From an uncultured Acidimicrobium sp. (lineage in GTDB: Bacteria > Actinomycetota > Acidimicrobiia > Acidimicrobiales > Ilumatobacteraceae), in assembly GCA_903853285.1 (NCBI GenBank), contig CAINTF010000062.1, forward strand, positions 1 through 15,079: 15,079 nt of DNA, in the 5' to 3' direction. Below, piece after piece: positions 7,664 through 14,082 of this stretch (the stretch's first letter is position 1; each line of letters begins with the position of its first letter). Made by a program: the position numbers and the translations under genes. The notes under the pieces were generated by a model. The model saw only the letters and a list, made by a program, of their open reading frames with translations, was not told where the DNA came from and did no database searches.

Positions 7664-8320
7664 TTAGTGTTTGCCGAGTTTGGCCAGAGACTCGGCCATA
7701 GTCCAACCGTGCACAATTACAACGCCACTCTTGGCCTTGGTTGCAGTTGCAAACTGTGCTGCAACATCGGCATCGATCTTTTCTGGCTTCAATGTCTCAT
7801 GATCAAGAAATCCGCTTTGCGCATTGACCTTCACCGTAAAGCTCTGGTCGTCGTACGAAGACTCGACTCCGAAGCGTCGGGCCAAGCGCTTGCCCCATGC
7901 GCGCTCTTCGCCAACTGCGCGATGGCTTGGTCGAGGAATCAACTCAGTCAGTGACTTAAAAGCCTCGAGACCGGCTGCAGATGCGAATCGTGAACCAACA
8001 ACGACATCCTCATCAGGGAAAGCCATGAGTGCTCGGTGATACGCCTCGCCCATCAGGCCCTTCAACACCGTGTCACGCTTGGCTGTCTTTTTAACACTCA
8101 TCATTCCGAGCAGCACACATGGAGTGCCGCCAATGCGCTCGAGCGTCGAGAAGGTGAAACCGTGAATTTTGCCGTCAATACGTGCGCTAGTGAACAAGAC
8201 CCATTCGTCTTTGGCCTTCGAAACCGGGCCAATTCCAAATGCCCCACCCATCGCCGCCAACTCATCAAGTTCGGCATCGGTCAGAGACCCACAATCACGC
8301 GTCTCAACCTCAAGTGACAT
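7664..8320 (-). CDS. Conserved-looking protein of unknown function, weak GNAT-like pattern
   Basis: I do not recognise this 218-residue protein with certainty. It starts at an ATG six bases after an extended -10-like box and ends 10 bases before the nitroreductase start. There is no signal peptide or membrane segment. The predicted order of strands and helices is two strands (about 39-48 and 51-62), a strand at 67-74 (CVLLGMMSV), a lysine/arginine-rich turn (77-82), a helix to about 100, then a strand (105-111) and a helix. That order recalls the core of GNAT acetyltransferases, with KKTAKRDT where the acetyl-CoA pyrophosphate loop would be, but the usual Q/RxxGxG/A motif is absent. The C-terminus (170-218) is a separate Lys-rich segment. 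Codon use looks like that of its neighbours, so it is a real gene rather than a shadow. Its link to the nitroreductase is by position only. Confidence 0.8.
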   Translation of the reverse strand: MSLEVETRDCGSLTDAELDELAAMGGAFGIGPVSKAKDEWVLFTSARIDGKIHGFTFSTLERIGGTPCVLLGMMSVKKTAKRDTVLKGLMGEAYHRALMAFPDEDVVVGSRFASAAGLEAFKSLTELIPRPSHRAVGEERAWGKRLARRFGVESSYDDQSFTVKVNAQSGFLDHETLKPEKIDADVAAQFATATKAKSGVVIVHGWTMAESLAKLGKH

Positions 8321-8326
8321 GACTAC

Positions 8327-8335
8327 AGTCTGCCA
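8327..8335 (-). promoter_or_regulatory. Extended -10 box of the 218-residue gene and nitroreductase
   Basis: On the minus strand this reads TGG then CAGACT, ending 6 bases before the ATG at 8320. It repeats the npdG arrangement almost exactly (TGGCAGGCT-N6-ATG). It lies in the 42-bp gap after dnaE, and would give a leaderless transcript for the two-gene unit. Confidence 0.45.
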
Positions 8336-8362
8336 GCAAAACTACGGTTTCGGCACGGGCAT

Positions 8363-11300
8363 CTATGCAATCGTTGCGGCATCCCCGAACGACGCTCGTA
8401 ATTGACCCATCACTCGATCTAGGTTGACCGTATATTCGGCTCCAAGGCTCACTGCTTTGTCATCTGAGAGATGAAGAAATACAGGTGAATCACCTGGATG
8501 CTCTTTCAGCACTGCCTGTAGATCGGAAATTAAAGTTTCAGTGATCGCTTGCGCGCTGAATCGCAGATGCAGCGAGTCCTGCGAGGAGCGTAAGCCTTCC
8601 AAAACAATAATTTCGGTGGCCATAAAGCCCACCTTTGTTTCGTCCCGAGCATCCATTCTGCCCCGAACCGAGATCAGCATGTCATCGGCAAGTTGATGCC
8701 CATACTTCTCGAGAGTTTTAGGGAAGACGGTTACTTCAATTGCACCTTGCAAATCCTCCAACATGAACGTTGCCATCTGATCGCCACGCTTCGTGTAGCG
8801 CCTATTCACTTGGTTGACGATGCCGCCAATAGTCATAAAGACGCCGTCCGCCGACTCAAGTGCTTCAGGAATTGAACAATCAACTCGACGTCGTAGTGCA
8901 CCTTCAATGCCCATCAACGGGTGGTCAGAAACATACAGACCAAGCATTTCTTTTTCAAACTTCAACTGTTCAGCCTTCTCGAAGTGCAAATCTGGAATCA
9001 ATTGACGCTCACTAAACCCGCCTTCGGTCTCTTCCATTTCACCGAAGAGGCTCATAACGCCCTGATCCTTTTCTTCGCGACGTTTCAGAGTCGTGTCGAT
9101 AATCGGCATGAATGAAGCAAGCAACCCCTTGCGTGGGTGGCCAAGCTTGTCGAATGCACCAGCTTTAATCAACGATTCAATCGCCCTCTTGTTCAATACA
9201 TCAGTTGGCACTCGTTCAGCGAAATCGTAGAAAGATTCAAAAGGACCGTATGTGTTGCGATGCTCGACAATTTTCGTACTCAATCCCTCGCCAACGTTGC
9301 GAATAGCCGACAGACCAAATGTGATCTTGCGCTCCTCGCCATCGAGAACTGGCTCGAAATTGACCCCAGAAAGATTGATGTCGGGCGTGAGCACGACAAT
9401 GTTGTTCATGCGTGCATCGGAAAGATACACAGCCGCCTTGTCGTAATTGGTCTTCACACTGGTGAGCAAACACGCCAAGTACTCAACCGGAAAGTGAGTT
9501 TTTAGATATGCGGTTTGATACGAAATCAATCCGTAGCCATATGCGTGACTTTTCGCAAATGCATAGTCAGCGAACTTTTCGATCATGTCGAAAATGGTTG
9601 TGCCCAACTCATCGCCATATCCCAACTTGATACAACCAGCTTCAAAACCCGCACGCTGTTCCGCCATCGCAACTTTGTCTTTTTTGCCGCAAGCTTTTCG
9701 CAATGTGTCTGCTTCGGCTAGCGAGTACCCGGCAAACTTCTGAGCAACGCGCATCACGCTCTCTTGATAGATCATGAGCCCGTACGTATCACCCAATAGT
9801 TCGGCGGCATCGGGATGGAAATATTCGTTCTTTTTTCGCTTGTTTTTGTAGTCGGCAAAATCGTTATGCATGTTTTCGCCCATCGGACCAGGGCGATACA
9901 AAGCAAGCACAGCAGAGAGATGCTCAAACGTCTCAGGCATTAATGAACGCAACAACGCCCGCATTGGGGTGCTCTCCAATTGGAAAACTCCGATGGTGTC
10001 ACCACGCGCAAGTAGCTCAAAGGTTGGTTTGTCGTCGATGGGCAATTTGTCGACATCAAAATCGCTGTCACGGAACTGACGAATCATGGCATTTGCATCG
10101 CTCAGAACGTCTAGGTTGCGCAGTCCCAAAATGTCCATCTTGAGCAGGCCCAGCGCCTCAACACCATGCATTTCGAATTGCGTCACAACCGGTGCGTCTT
10201 CCGGGTTCTGGCCCTGCTCGGTTTTGCGTTGAATCGGCAGATACTCCGTCAATTTTTCCTTTGTAATCACTACCGCTGCGGCATGAATACCAACGTTGCG
10301 CTTTAGACCTTCAAGCCCGCGAGCCACATCCACAACTTCTTTGACTTCGCTATCTGAGTCGTACAACGCTCGCAACTCTGCTGCTGCGCGATATCCGTCT
10401 TTGTGCTCACCCTTCGGGTCTGGCTCTAAACAAAACTTGAGCGGAGTGTCGCGCCCCATGACTACAGGTGGCATCAGCTTCGCAATTTTGTCGCCAACAA
10501 CATACGGCTTGCCAAGCACTCTCGCGGCATCACGCACCGCGTTGCGTGCCTTGATGGTGCCAAACGTAATGATTTGCGCAACGTGGTCGCGACCATATTT
10601 ATCTGACGCATAACGAATCATTTGATCGCGATAACGCGAGTCAAAGTCCATATCAATATCGGGCATCGTGACGCGACTCGGATTTAAGAATCTTTCGAAC
10701 AGCAAGTCGTACTTGATTGGGTCCAAATCGGTGATACGCAAGCAATACGCAACTGCGCAGCCTGCCGCCGATCCACGACCGGGGCCAACACGTATCGAAT
10801 GATCACGTGCATAACGAATCATGTCCCACACGATCAAGAAATACGAGCTGAAACCCATCTGTTCAATCGTTTGCAATTCAAAGTTCAACCGCTCGATCAC
10901 TGCAGGTGGAAGTTTTTGACCCCATCGCTCCTTGGCCCCTTCGAGAGCCAGGTGATGCAAATATTCGCCGTCGGTCTTGAAACCGGCGGGGAGTTCAAAG
11001 TTTGGAAGAACCGGTTTTCCAAACTCAATCTCAATATTTGCTCGCTCAGCAATCCAAAGCGTGTTACTGCAGGCTTCTGGTACGTCTCGAAACAACCACT
11101 GCATCTCTTGTGCACTCTTTAAATAATGCTCGGTGCCCTCAAACTTGAACCGGTTCGGGTCCGACATAGTGCATCCCGTTTGCACACACAACAACGCATC
11201 ATGTGCAGCATGATCGTCGCGATGCGTGTAGTGGGTGTCGTTTGTGGCGAGCAATGGTGCGCCTATTTTGCGTGAGAGTTCTATCAGTAGCGGATTAGTC

Positions 11301-11896
11301 CGTTTCTGATCCGCTAATCCATGATCTTGCAATTCGATGAAGAAATTGTCTTTGCCAAAAATATCTTGCAGTCGCCCTGCGCAATCATGGGCGCCAGTGA
11401 TGTCGCCCTTCATGAGTCGCTGCAACACGTGTCCGCCCAAGCATCCGCTCGTTGCGATTAGACCTTCATGGTGCTCGTGTAACAACTCCCAGTCAATACG
11501 CGGTTGGTAGTAGTAGCCCTCTAAAAACGCGCGGCTCGATAACTGAATCAAATTCTTGTAGCCCACATTGTTTTCGGCAAGGAGCGTGAGGTGGTAATAC
11601 ACCTTGCCACCTGATTCGGTTTCACCACCCGAATCATCCACTCTGCCTCGTCGAGACGGCCGCTCAGAGCGATGCTCATGAGCCATGTATGCCTCAGTGC
11701 CAATGATCGGCTTAATTCCCTGCTCTTTGCACTGTCGATAAAAATCAAGCGTTCCGTACATATTGCCGTGATCGGTCATCCCCAACGCGGGTTGACCATC
11801 AGCTACGGCTGCGGCGACCAACTCATCAAGTCGCGACGCGCCATCCAACATCGAAAACTCGGTGTGGACATGCAAGTGGGTAAACGAATCTCCCAC
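8363..11896 (-). CDS. dnaE: DNA polymerase III alpha subunit, replicative DnaE1 type
   Basis: This is the replicative polymerase, 1177 residues, complete and without an intein. The N-terminal PHP domain (1-about 280) appears catalytically intact. By alignment to mycobacterial DnaE1 all nine metal ligands are present: H9, H11, D18, H43, E68, H102, C152, D220 and H222. In that enzyme the PHP domain is the 3'-5' proofreading nuclease. The C-family polymerase core follows, with GPGRGSAAG (371-379) and the catalytic PDIDMDF cluster (D413, D415, D417). The tandem HhH region and an OB fold near the C-terminus (MTIGGIVNQVNRRYTKRG, FMLEDLQG, VTVFPKTLEKYG) complete the usual order. The start is GTG at 11896, preceded six bases earlier by a strong AAAGGAG. 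It is the only gene in the window with such a site. The C-terminal end is about 40 bp from the next gene on the same strand. Confidence 0.98.
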   Translation of the reverse strand: MGDSFTHLHVHTEFSMLDGASRLDELVAAAVADGQPALGMTDHGNMYGTLDFYRQCKEQGIKPIIGTEAYMAHEHRSERPSRRGRVDDSGGETESGGKVYYHLTLLAENNVGYKNLIQLSSRAFLEGYYYQPRIDWELLHEHHEGLIATSGCLGGHVLQRLMKGDITGAHDCAGRLQDIFGKDNFFIELQDHGLADQKRTNPLLIELSRKIGAPLLATNDTHYTHRDDHAAHDALLCVQTGCTMSDPNRFKFEGTEHYLKSAQEMQWLFRDVPEACSNTLWIAERANIEIEFGKPVLPNFELPAGFKTDGEYLHHLALEGAKERWGQKLPPAVIERLNFELQTIEQMGFSSYFLIVWDMIRYARDHSIRVGPGRGSAAGCAVAYCLRITDLDPIKYDLLFERFLNPSRVTMPDIDMDFDSRYRDQMIRYASDKYGRDHVAQIITFGTIKARNAVRDAARVLGKPYVVGDKIAKLMPPVVMGRDTPLKFCLEPDPKGEHKDGYRAAAELRALYDSDSEVKEVVDVARGLEGLKRNVGIHAAAVVITKEKLTEYLPIQRKTEQGQNPEDAPVVTQFEMHGVEALGLLKMDILGLRNLDVLSDANAMIRQFRDSDFDVDKLPIDDKPTFELLARGDTIGVFQLESTPMRALLRSLMPETFEHLSAVLALYRPGPMGENMHNDFADYKNKRKKNEYFHPDAAELLGDTYGLMIYQESVMRVAQKFAGYSLAEADTLRKACGKKDKVAMAEQRAGFEAGCIKLGYGDELGTTIFDMIEKFADYAFAKSHAYGYGLISYQTAYLKTHFPVEYLACLLTSVKTNYDKAAVYLSDARMNNIVVLTPDINLSGVNFEPVLDGEERKITFGLSAIRNVGEGLSTKIVEHRNTYGPFESFYDFAERVPTDVLNKRAIESLIKAGAFDKLGHPRKGLLASFMPIIDTTLKRREEKDQGVMSLFGEMEETEGGFSERQLIPDLHFEKAEQLKFEKEMLGLYVSDHPLMGIEGALRRRVDCSIPEALESADGVFMTIGGIVNQVNRRYTKRGDQMATFMLEDLQGAIEVTVFPKTLEKYGHQLADDMLISVRGRMDARDETKVGFMATEIIVLEGLRSSQDSLHLRFSAQAITETLISDLQAVLKEHPGDSPVFLHLSDDKAVSLGAEYTVNLDRVMGQLRASFGDAATIA

Positions 11897-12022
11897 TGAG
11901 ATCTCCTTTCGTTTTCGATCGATGTTTGAGGTTAAAAGCCGTGTTGGAGGAGAGAGATTATCAGTGGGGTGTTTGCCCGTGTTGCTTACCCGAGAACTCC
12001 ACCGGTGCGAATTTGCTTTCGG
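11897..12022 (-). promoter_or_regulatory. dnaE promoter and leader region
   Basis: This 126-bp gap between bpa and dnaE is the longest in the window. On the minus strand it holds a GATAAT hexamer (11962-11957), with a weak -35-like GCAACA 17 bp further upstream. A start about 7 bases downstream of the hexamer would give a leader of roughly 54 nt ending in the dnaE ribosome binding site. An 8-bp direct repeat, CCGTGTTG on the plus strand, occurs at 11939-11946 and 11977-11984 and flanks the hexamer. I see no clear terminator hairpin for bpa here. Confidence 0.4.
11903..11909 (-). promoter_or_regulatory. Strong ribosome binding site of dnaE
   Basis: On the minus strand AAAGGAG sits six bases before the GTG at 11896, near-perfect Shine-Dalgarno position and sequence. 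It decides the start: the resulting N-terminus (MGDSFTHLHVHTEF) is that of DnaE1. No other gene here has a comparable site. Confidence 0.8.
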
Positions 12023-12475
12023 CTAGAGATACGTGCCGGGGCGGTCCGAGATTTCAGGACCCGTCTGCCCACCTGGACCGCTGGGTAACTGGCGCATCTG
12101 ATTCAACTGCTGATTCGCAGCCAATTGTTGGGCAAACAATGTTGCCTGAATCCCATGGAACAGCCCTTCAAGCCAACCCACCAATTGGGCTTTGGCAACC
12201 CGCAACTCGCTGTCCGACGGGGTCACACCATCGCGAAAAGGCAGCGACAACATCCGCAACTCTTCTGCCAGGTCGGGTGACAGTGCTTCGGTCAATTCGA
12301 CAATTGAGCGTTCATAGATTTCTGCAAGACGTTCACGTGCCGGTCCATCCATTGTCATTGAATGCACTTCGTCAAGCAGCTGCTTGATCATCGAGCCAAT
12401 GCGCATCACCTTTGCCGGTGCAGTCACCGTTTCGTTTGGAATCTCTGCAGGTCCTTCTTGTACTACTTCAGTCAT
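12023..12475 (-). CDS. bpa: Bacterial proteasome activator (Bpa/PafE)
   Basis: Bpa (PafE in mycobacteria, formerly DUF2587) is an ATP-independent activator. It forms a 12-subunit ring that docks on the 20S proteasome and opens its gate for unfolded proteins. The 150-residue protein matches the family in its helical core: PAKVMRIGSMIKQLLDEV (20-37), ELTEALSPDLAEELRML, PSDSELRVAKAQLVGWLEGLFHG and IQATLFAQQ. Family and query share an acidic, disordered N-terminus and a flexible Gly/Pro-rich tail. The C-terminus is GTYL, the HbYX-type proteasome docking motif, corresponding to GQYL in M. tuberculosis. The gene starts 18 bp after the stop of the phosphatase and has its own extended -10-like box in that gap. 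Its presence implies that 20S proteasome genes (prcA, prcB) exist elsewhere in this genome. Actinobacterial origin is strongly supported by this gene. Confidence 0.94.
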   Translation of the reverse strand: MTEVVQEGPAEIPNETVTAPAKVMRIGSMIKQLLDEVHSMTMDGPARERLAEIYERSIVELTEALSPDLAEELRMLSLPFRDGVTPSDSELRVAKAQLVGWLEGLFHGIQATLFAQQLAANQQLNQMRQLPSGPGGQTGPEISDRPGTYL

Positions 12476-12481
12476 GGTTGC

Positions 12482-12490
12482 ATTATCTCA
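12482..12490 (-). promoter_or_regulatory. Extended -10 box of bpa
   Basis: On the minus strand the sequence is TGA then GATAAT, ending 6 bases before the bpa ATG. The hexamer is one base from TATAAT and carries the TGN extension, so this is the best promoter match in the window. It predicts a leaderless bpa transcript independent of the upstream phosphatase. It lies entirely in the 18-bp gap after that gene's stop codon. Confidence 0.55.
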
Positions 12491-12493
12491 CGG

Positions 12494-13597
12494 CTATTGA
12501 GCAAATGCCAACAATGGAACATGCATTTCGGCTTCTGTTAACGAGCCGTGCCTACAAACCAGCTGATACGGACCAGTGTCAAATGGCTCATGAAAACTGA
12601 CATCCTTAAACGGCACGAGTGCAACGTCGCCGAGACGCTTACGCGCTGCATCGGTAACTCGCGGACCAAACCAGCCATTCTCGATTGTCTCATCACGAGT
12701 GACGACCCAAGCAACGTCGCCGTACATTTCTTTTGCAGTTACATAAAGTGACTGCGTTGCACCGTTTCGCGCATGAAGCCATCGGAACCTACCCTCGCCA
12801 GATTGGTACGCAACTTGATCGAGCACATCGCGGTGAGGAGTTATTGATGCATCACCGATGTGTACTTGGCCATGATCCGCAGTCACTATCAACACACTGC
12901 CGGGTGTCAGTTGCTCAAGAACATCTGCAACTAGTCGATCTGCTTGGCGCAACTCTGCTTGGTAGTAATCGCCAAAACCGCGCTCGTGAGCAATCTTGTC
13001 AACTCCGTCGTAATACGCATAAATAAACTTCTGACCTGAACGCAACAAGAGACCAACTTGCACTGCAATGCTCGAAGACGATCTCCAGCCCATCGGACGA
13101 GAACCACGCAAGTGCGCTTCGGTAAATGCGGACCCTTCAAGTTCTGCCTTGCTCAATACAGGTACTGAAGCACCCATAAATGGAGGGCATGGTTGCACCA
13201 TCTCTGGCGGATACGTGGATCGCAGATCACCCTTTTCATCACCCCAGCGCAACATCTGCATCACGTGTCGCCCCATGTCCATGCGATACCCCATTAAGCC
13301 GTGTTCTCCGGGTGTCAAACCTGTTGCAATCGATGTCAAAGCCGTCACTGTTGTTGACGGAGCAACAGTGGTGATCGCTCCACCCTGCATCCGAGAAATC
13401 GTTGGTGCATGCACAATATTGCTTTGAAGTTGATGCCAACCAAGACCGTCAAGTACGAGCAACACAACTTGATTCGCTCCCTCGACTGCTTTCGGCATCC
13501 ACGCAGGCACCGAATCCGTGCCCTTCGGCCCGAGCAGACTTGGAATAATGCTGGAGATACAACCCCCTGAATACTGAGGAAGCGTTGGATCAAGCAC
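12494..13597 (-). CDS. Alkaline phosphatase superfamily protein (nucleotide pyrophosphatase/phosphodiesterase-like)
   Basis: This is a probable metal-dependent phosphoesterase of the NPP-like type; substrate unknown. With the chosen start it has 367 residues. Metal and nucleophile positions seen are D50 (VVLLVLDGLGW), the probable nucleophile T83 in PSTTVTALTSIATG, H99 in PGEHG, the YYDGVDKIAHE segment, the TADHG segment, and a late histidine in CRHGSL. That set is complete for a two-zinc active site. No signal peptide is evident, so it is likely cytoplasmic. The frame is open upstream to 13675, but that would overlap the divergent Rrf2 gene. The GTG at 13597-13595 gives an N-terminus (LPQYSGGCISSIIPSLLG) resembling family members, and it lies 7 bases after a -10-like box. 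It is divergent from the Rrf2 gene across 18 bp and may be under its control. bpa follows 18 bp downstream. Confidence 0.87.
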   Translation of the reverse strand: MLDPTLPQYSGGCISSIIPSLLGPKGTDSVPAWMPKAVEGANQVVLLVLDGLGWHQLQSNIVHAPTISRMQGGAITTVAPSTTVTALTSIATGLTPGEHGLMGYRMDMGRHVMQMLRWGDEKGDLRSTYPPEMVQPCPPFMGASVPVLSKAELEGSAFTEAHLRGSRPMGWRSSSSIAVQVGLLLRSGQKFIYAYYDGVDKIAHERGFGDYYQAELRQADRLVADVLEQLTPGSVLIVTADHGQVHIGDASITPHRDVLDQVAYQSGEGRFRWLHARNGATQSLYVTAKEMYGDVAWVVTRDETIENGWFGPRVTDAARKRLGDVALVPFKDVSFHEPFDTGPYQLVCRHGSLTEAEMHVPLLAFAQ

Positions 13598-13603
13598 GCG
13601 ATC

Positions 13604-13610
13604 TACACTA
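13604..13610. promoter_or_regulatory. Shared bidirectional -10 element between phosphatase and Rrf2 genes
   Basis: The heptamer TACACTA contains TACACT on the plus strand (13604-13609), 6 bases before the Rrf2 GTG. On the minus strand it contains TAGTGT (13610-13605), 7 bases before the phosphatase GTG. Both fit TANNNT and both place the start of transcription on the G of a GTG codon. The two predicted start points are 19 bp apart, close to the roughly 18-bp spacing known for bidirectional promoters built on a symmetric -10 element. Confidence 0.5.
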
Positions 13611-13615
13611 CAACC

Positions 13616-14062
13616 GTGCGTGTATCTACTCGGGGCGACTATGCGTGTCGCGCTCTCCTCTCTCTCGCCCTCCACGAGGGTGAGCCAGGCCCAACATCGG
13701 TTCGCGACATTGCGACTCGCACCGCGCTTCCACAGCCATATCTTGAGCAGATTCTTTTAGTTCTCAAAGGTGCAGGCTTGGTCAAATCAAAACGTGGTGT
13801 TGGCGGTGGATACACCCTCGCTCGACCGCCAGAGGAAATCATGCTCTCACAAATAATTGCAGCAGCCGATGGTCCGATCAGCGTCGGCGATTTTGGCAAA
13901 CCACACCAGGATGGTTCTTGTGATCATGAAGGCCATTGCGTTTTGCTAGCCATTTGGAATGTTGCTGGCGAACACATGCGCGAGCATCTCGAGGATTACA
14001 CGTTGGCAAAAATTGCCTCTGCGGCTAAAGGCACTTCGCCTTGGCCGGAATTGCATCATTAA
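13616..14062 (+). CDS. Rrf2 family transcriptional regulator with atypical cysteine set
   Basis: This 148-residue protein is a winged-helix DNA-binding regulator of the Rrf2 family, whose members often sense iron-sulfur status, nitric oxide or redox state. The N-terminus MRVSTRGDYACRALLSLA and the recognition and wing segments (SVRDIA at 28-33, PQPYLEQILLVLKGAGLV at 39-56, KRGVGGGYTLARPPEEI) are typical. The sensing loop has only two cysteines, C102 and C108 (C-x5-C), where IscR and NsrR have three. The first is replaced by proline or histidine, and IscR's His107 position is Leu. However, D8 (the fourth NsrR ligand position) is present, and there is an extra C11. A [2Fe-2S] cluster held by D8 or C11 of one subunit and C102/C108 of the other, as in Streptomyces RsrR (Glu8, His12, Cys110, Cys116), is possible. 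The start is a leaderless-looking GTG. The gene is convergent with rluD, 20 bp apart. Confidence 0.9.
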   Translation: MRVSTRGDYACRALLSLALHEGEPGPTSVRDIATRTALPQPYLEQILLVLKGAGLVKSKRGVGGGYTLARPPEEIMLSQIIAAADGPISVGDFGKPHQDGSCDHEGHCVLLAIWNVAGEHMREHLEDYTLAKIASAAKGTSPWPELHH

Positions 14063-14082
14063 ACCAACTGTTATCGAAGCAA

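Noticed and set aside
7654..7716. ATG start of the nitroreductase at 7716.
   Set aside because: It would overlap the upstream gene by 53 bp and add residues unlike the family; the TTG at 7653 begins at the conserved MEFxDVV segment.
7469..7954. 161-residue plus-strand reading frame.
   Set aside because: It is antisense to the nitroreductase and the 218-residue gene, with Cys/Trp-rich, incoherent composition.
11939..11984. CCGTGTTG direct repeat as a defined operator.
   Set aside because: Two 8-bp copies 30 bp apart can arise by chance; kept only as a note on the dnaE region.
11926..12387. 153-residue plus-strand reading frame over bpa and the dnaE upstream gap.
   Set aside because: It is antisense to bpa, whose protein is clearly recognisable.
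13598..13675. Longer phosphatase reading from 13675.
   Set aside because: The extra 26 residues run through the start of the Rrf2 gene on the other strand and resemble nothing in the family.
14063..14082. Terminator between the Rrf2 gene and rluD.
   Set aside because: The 20-bp gap shows no stem-loop or T-run.
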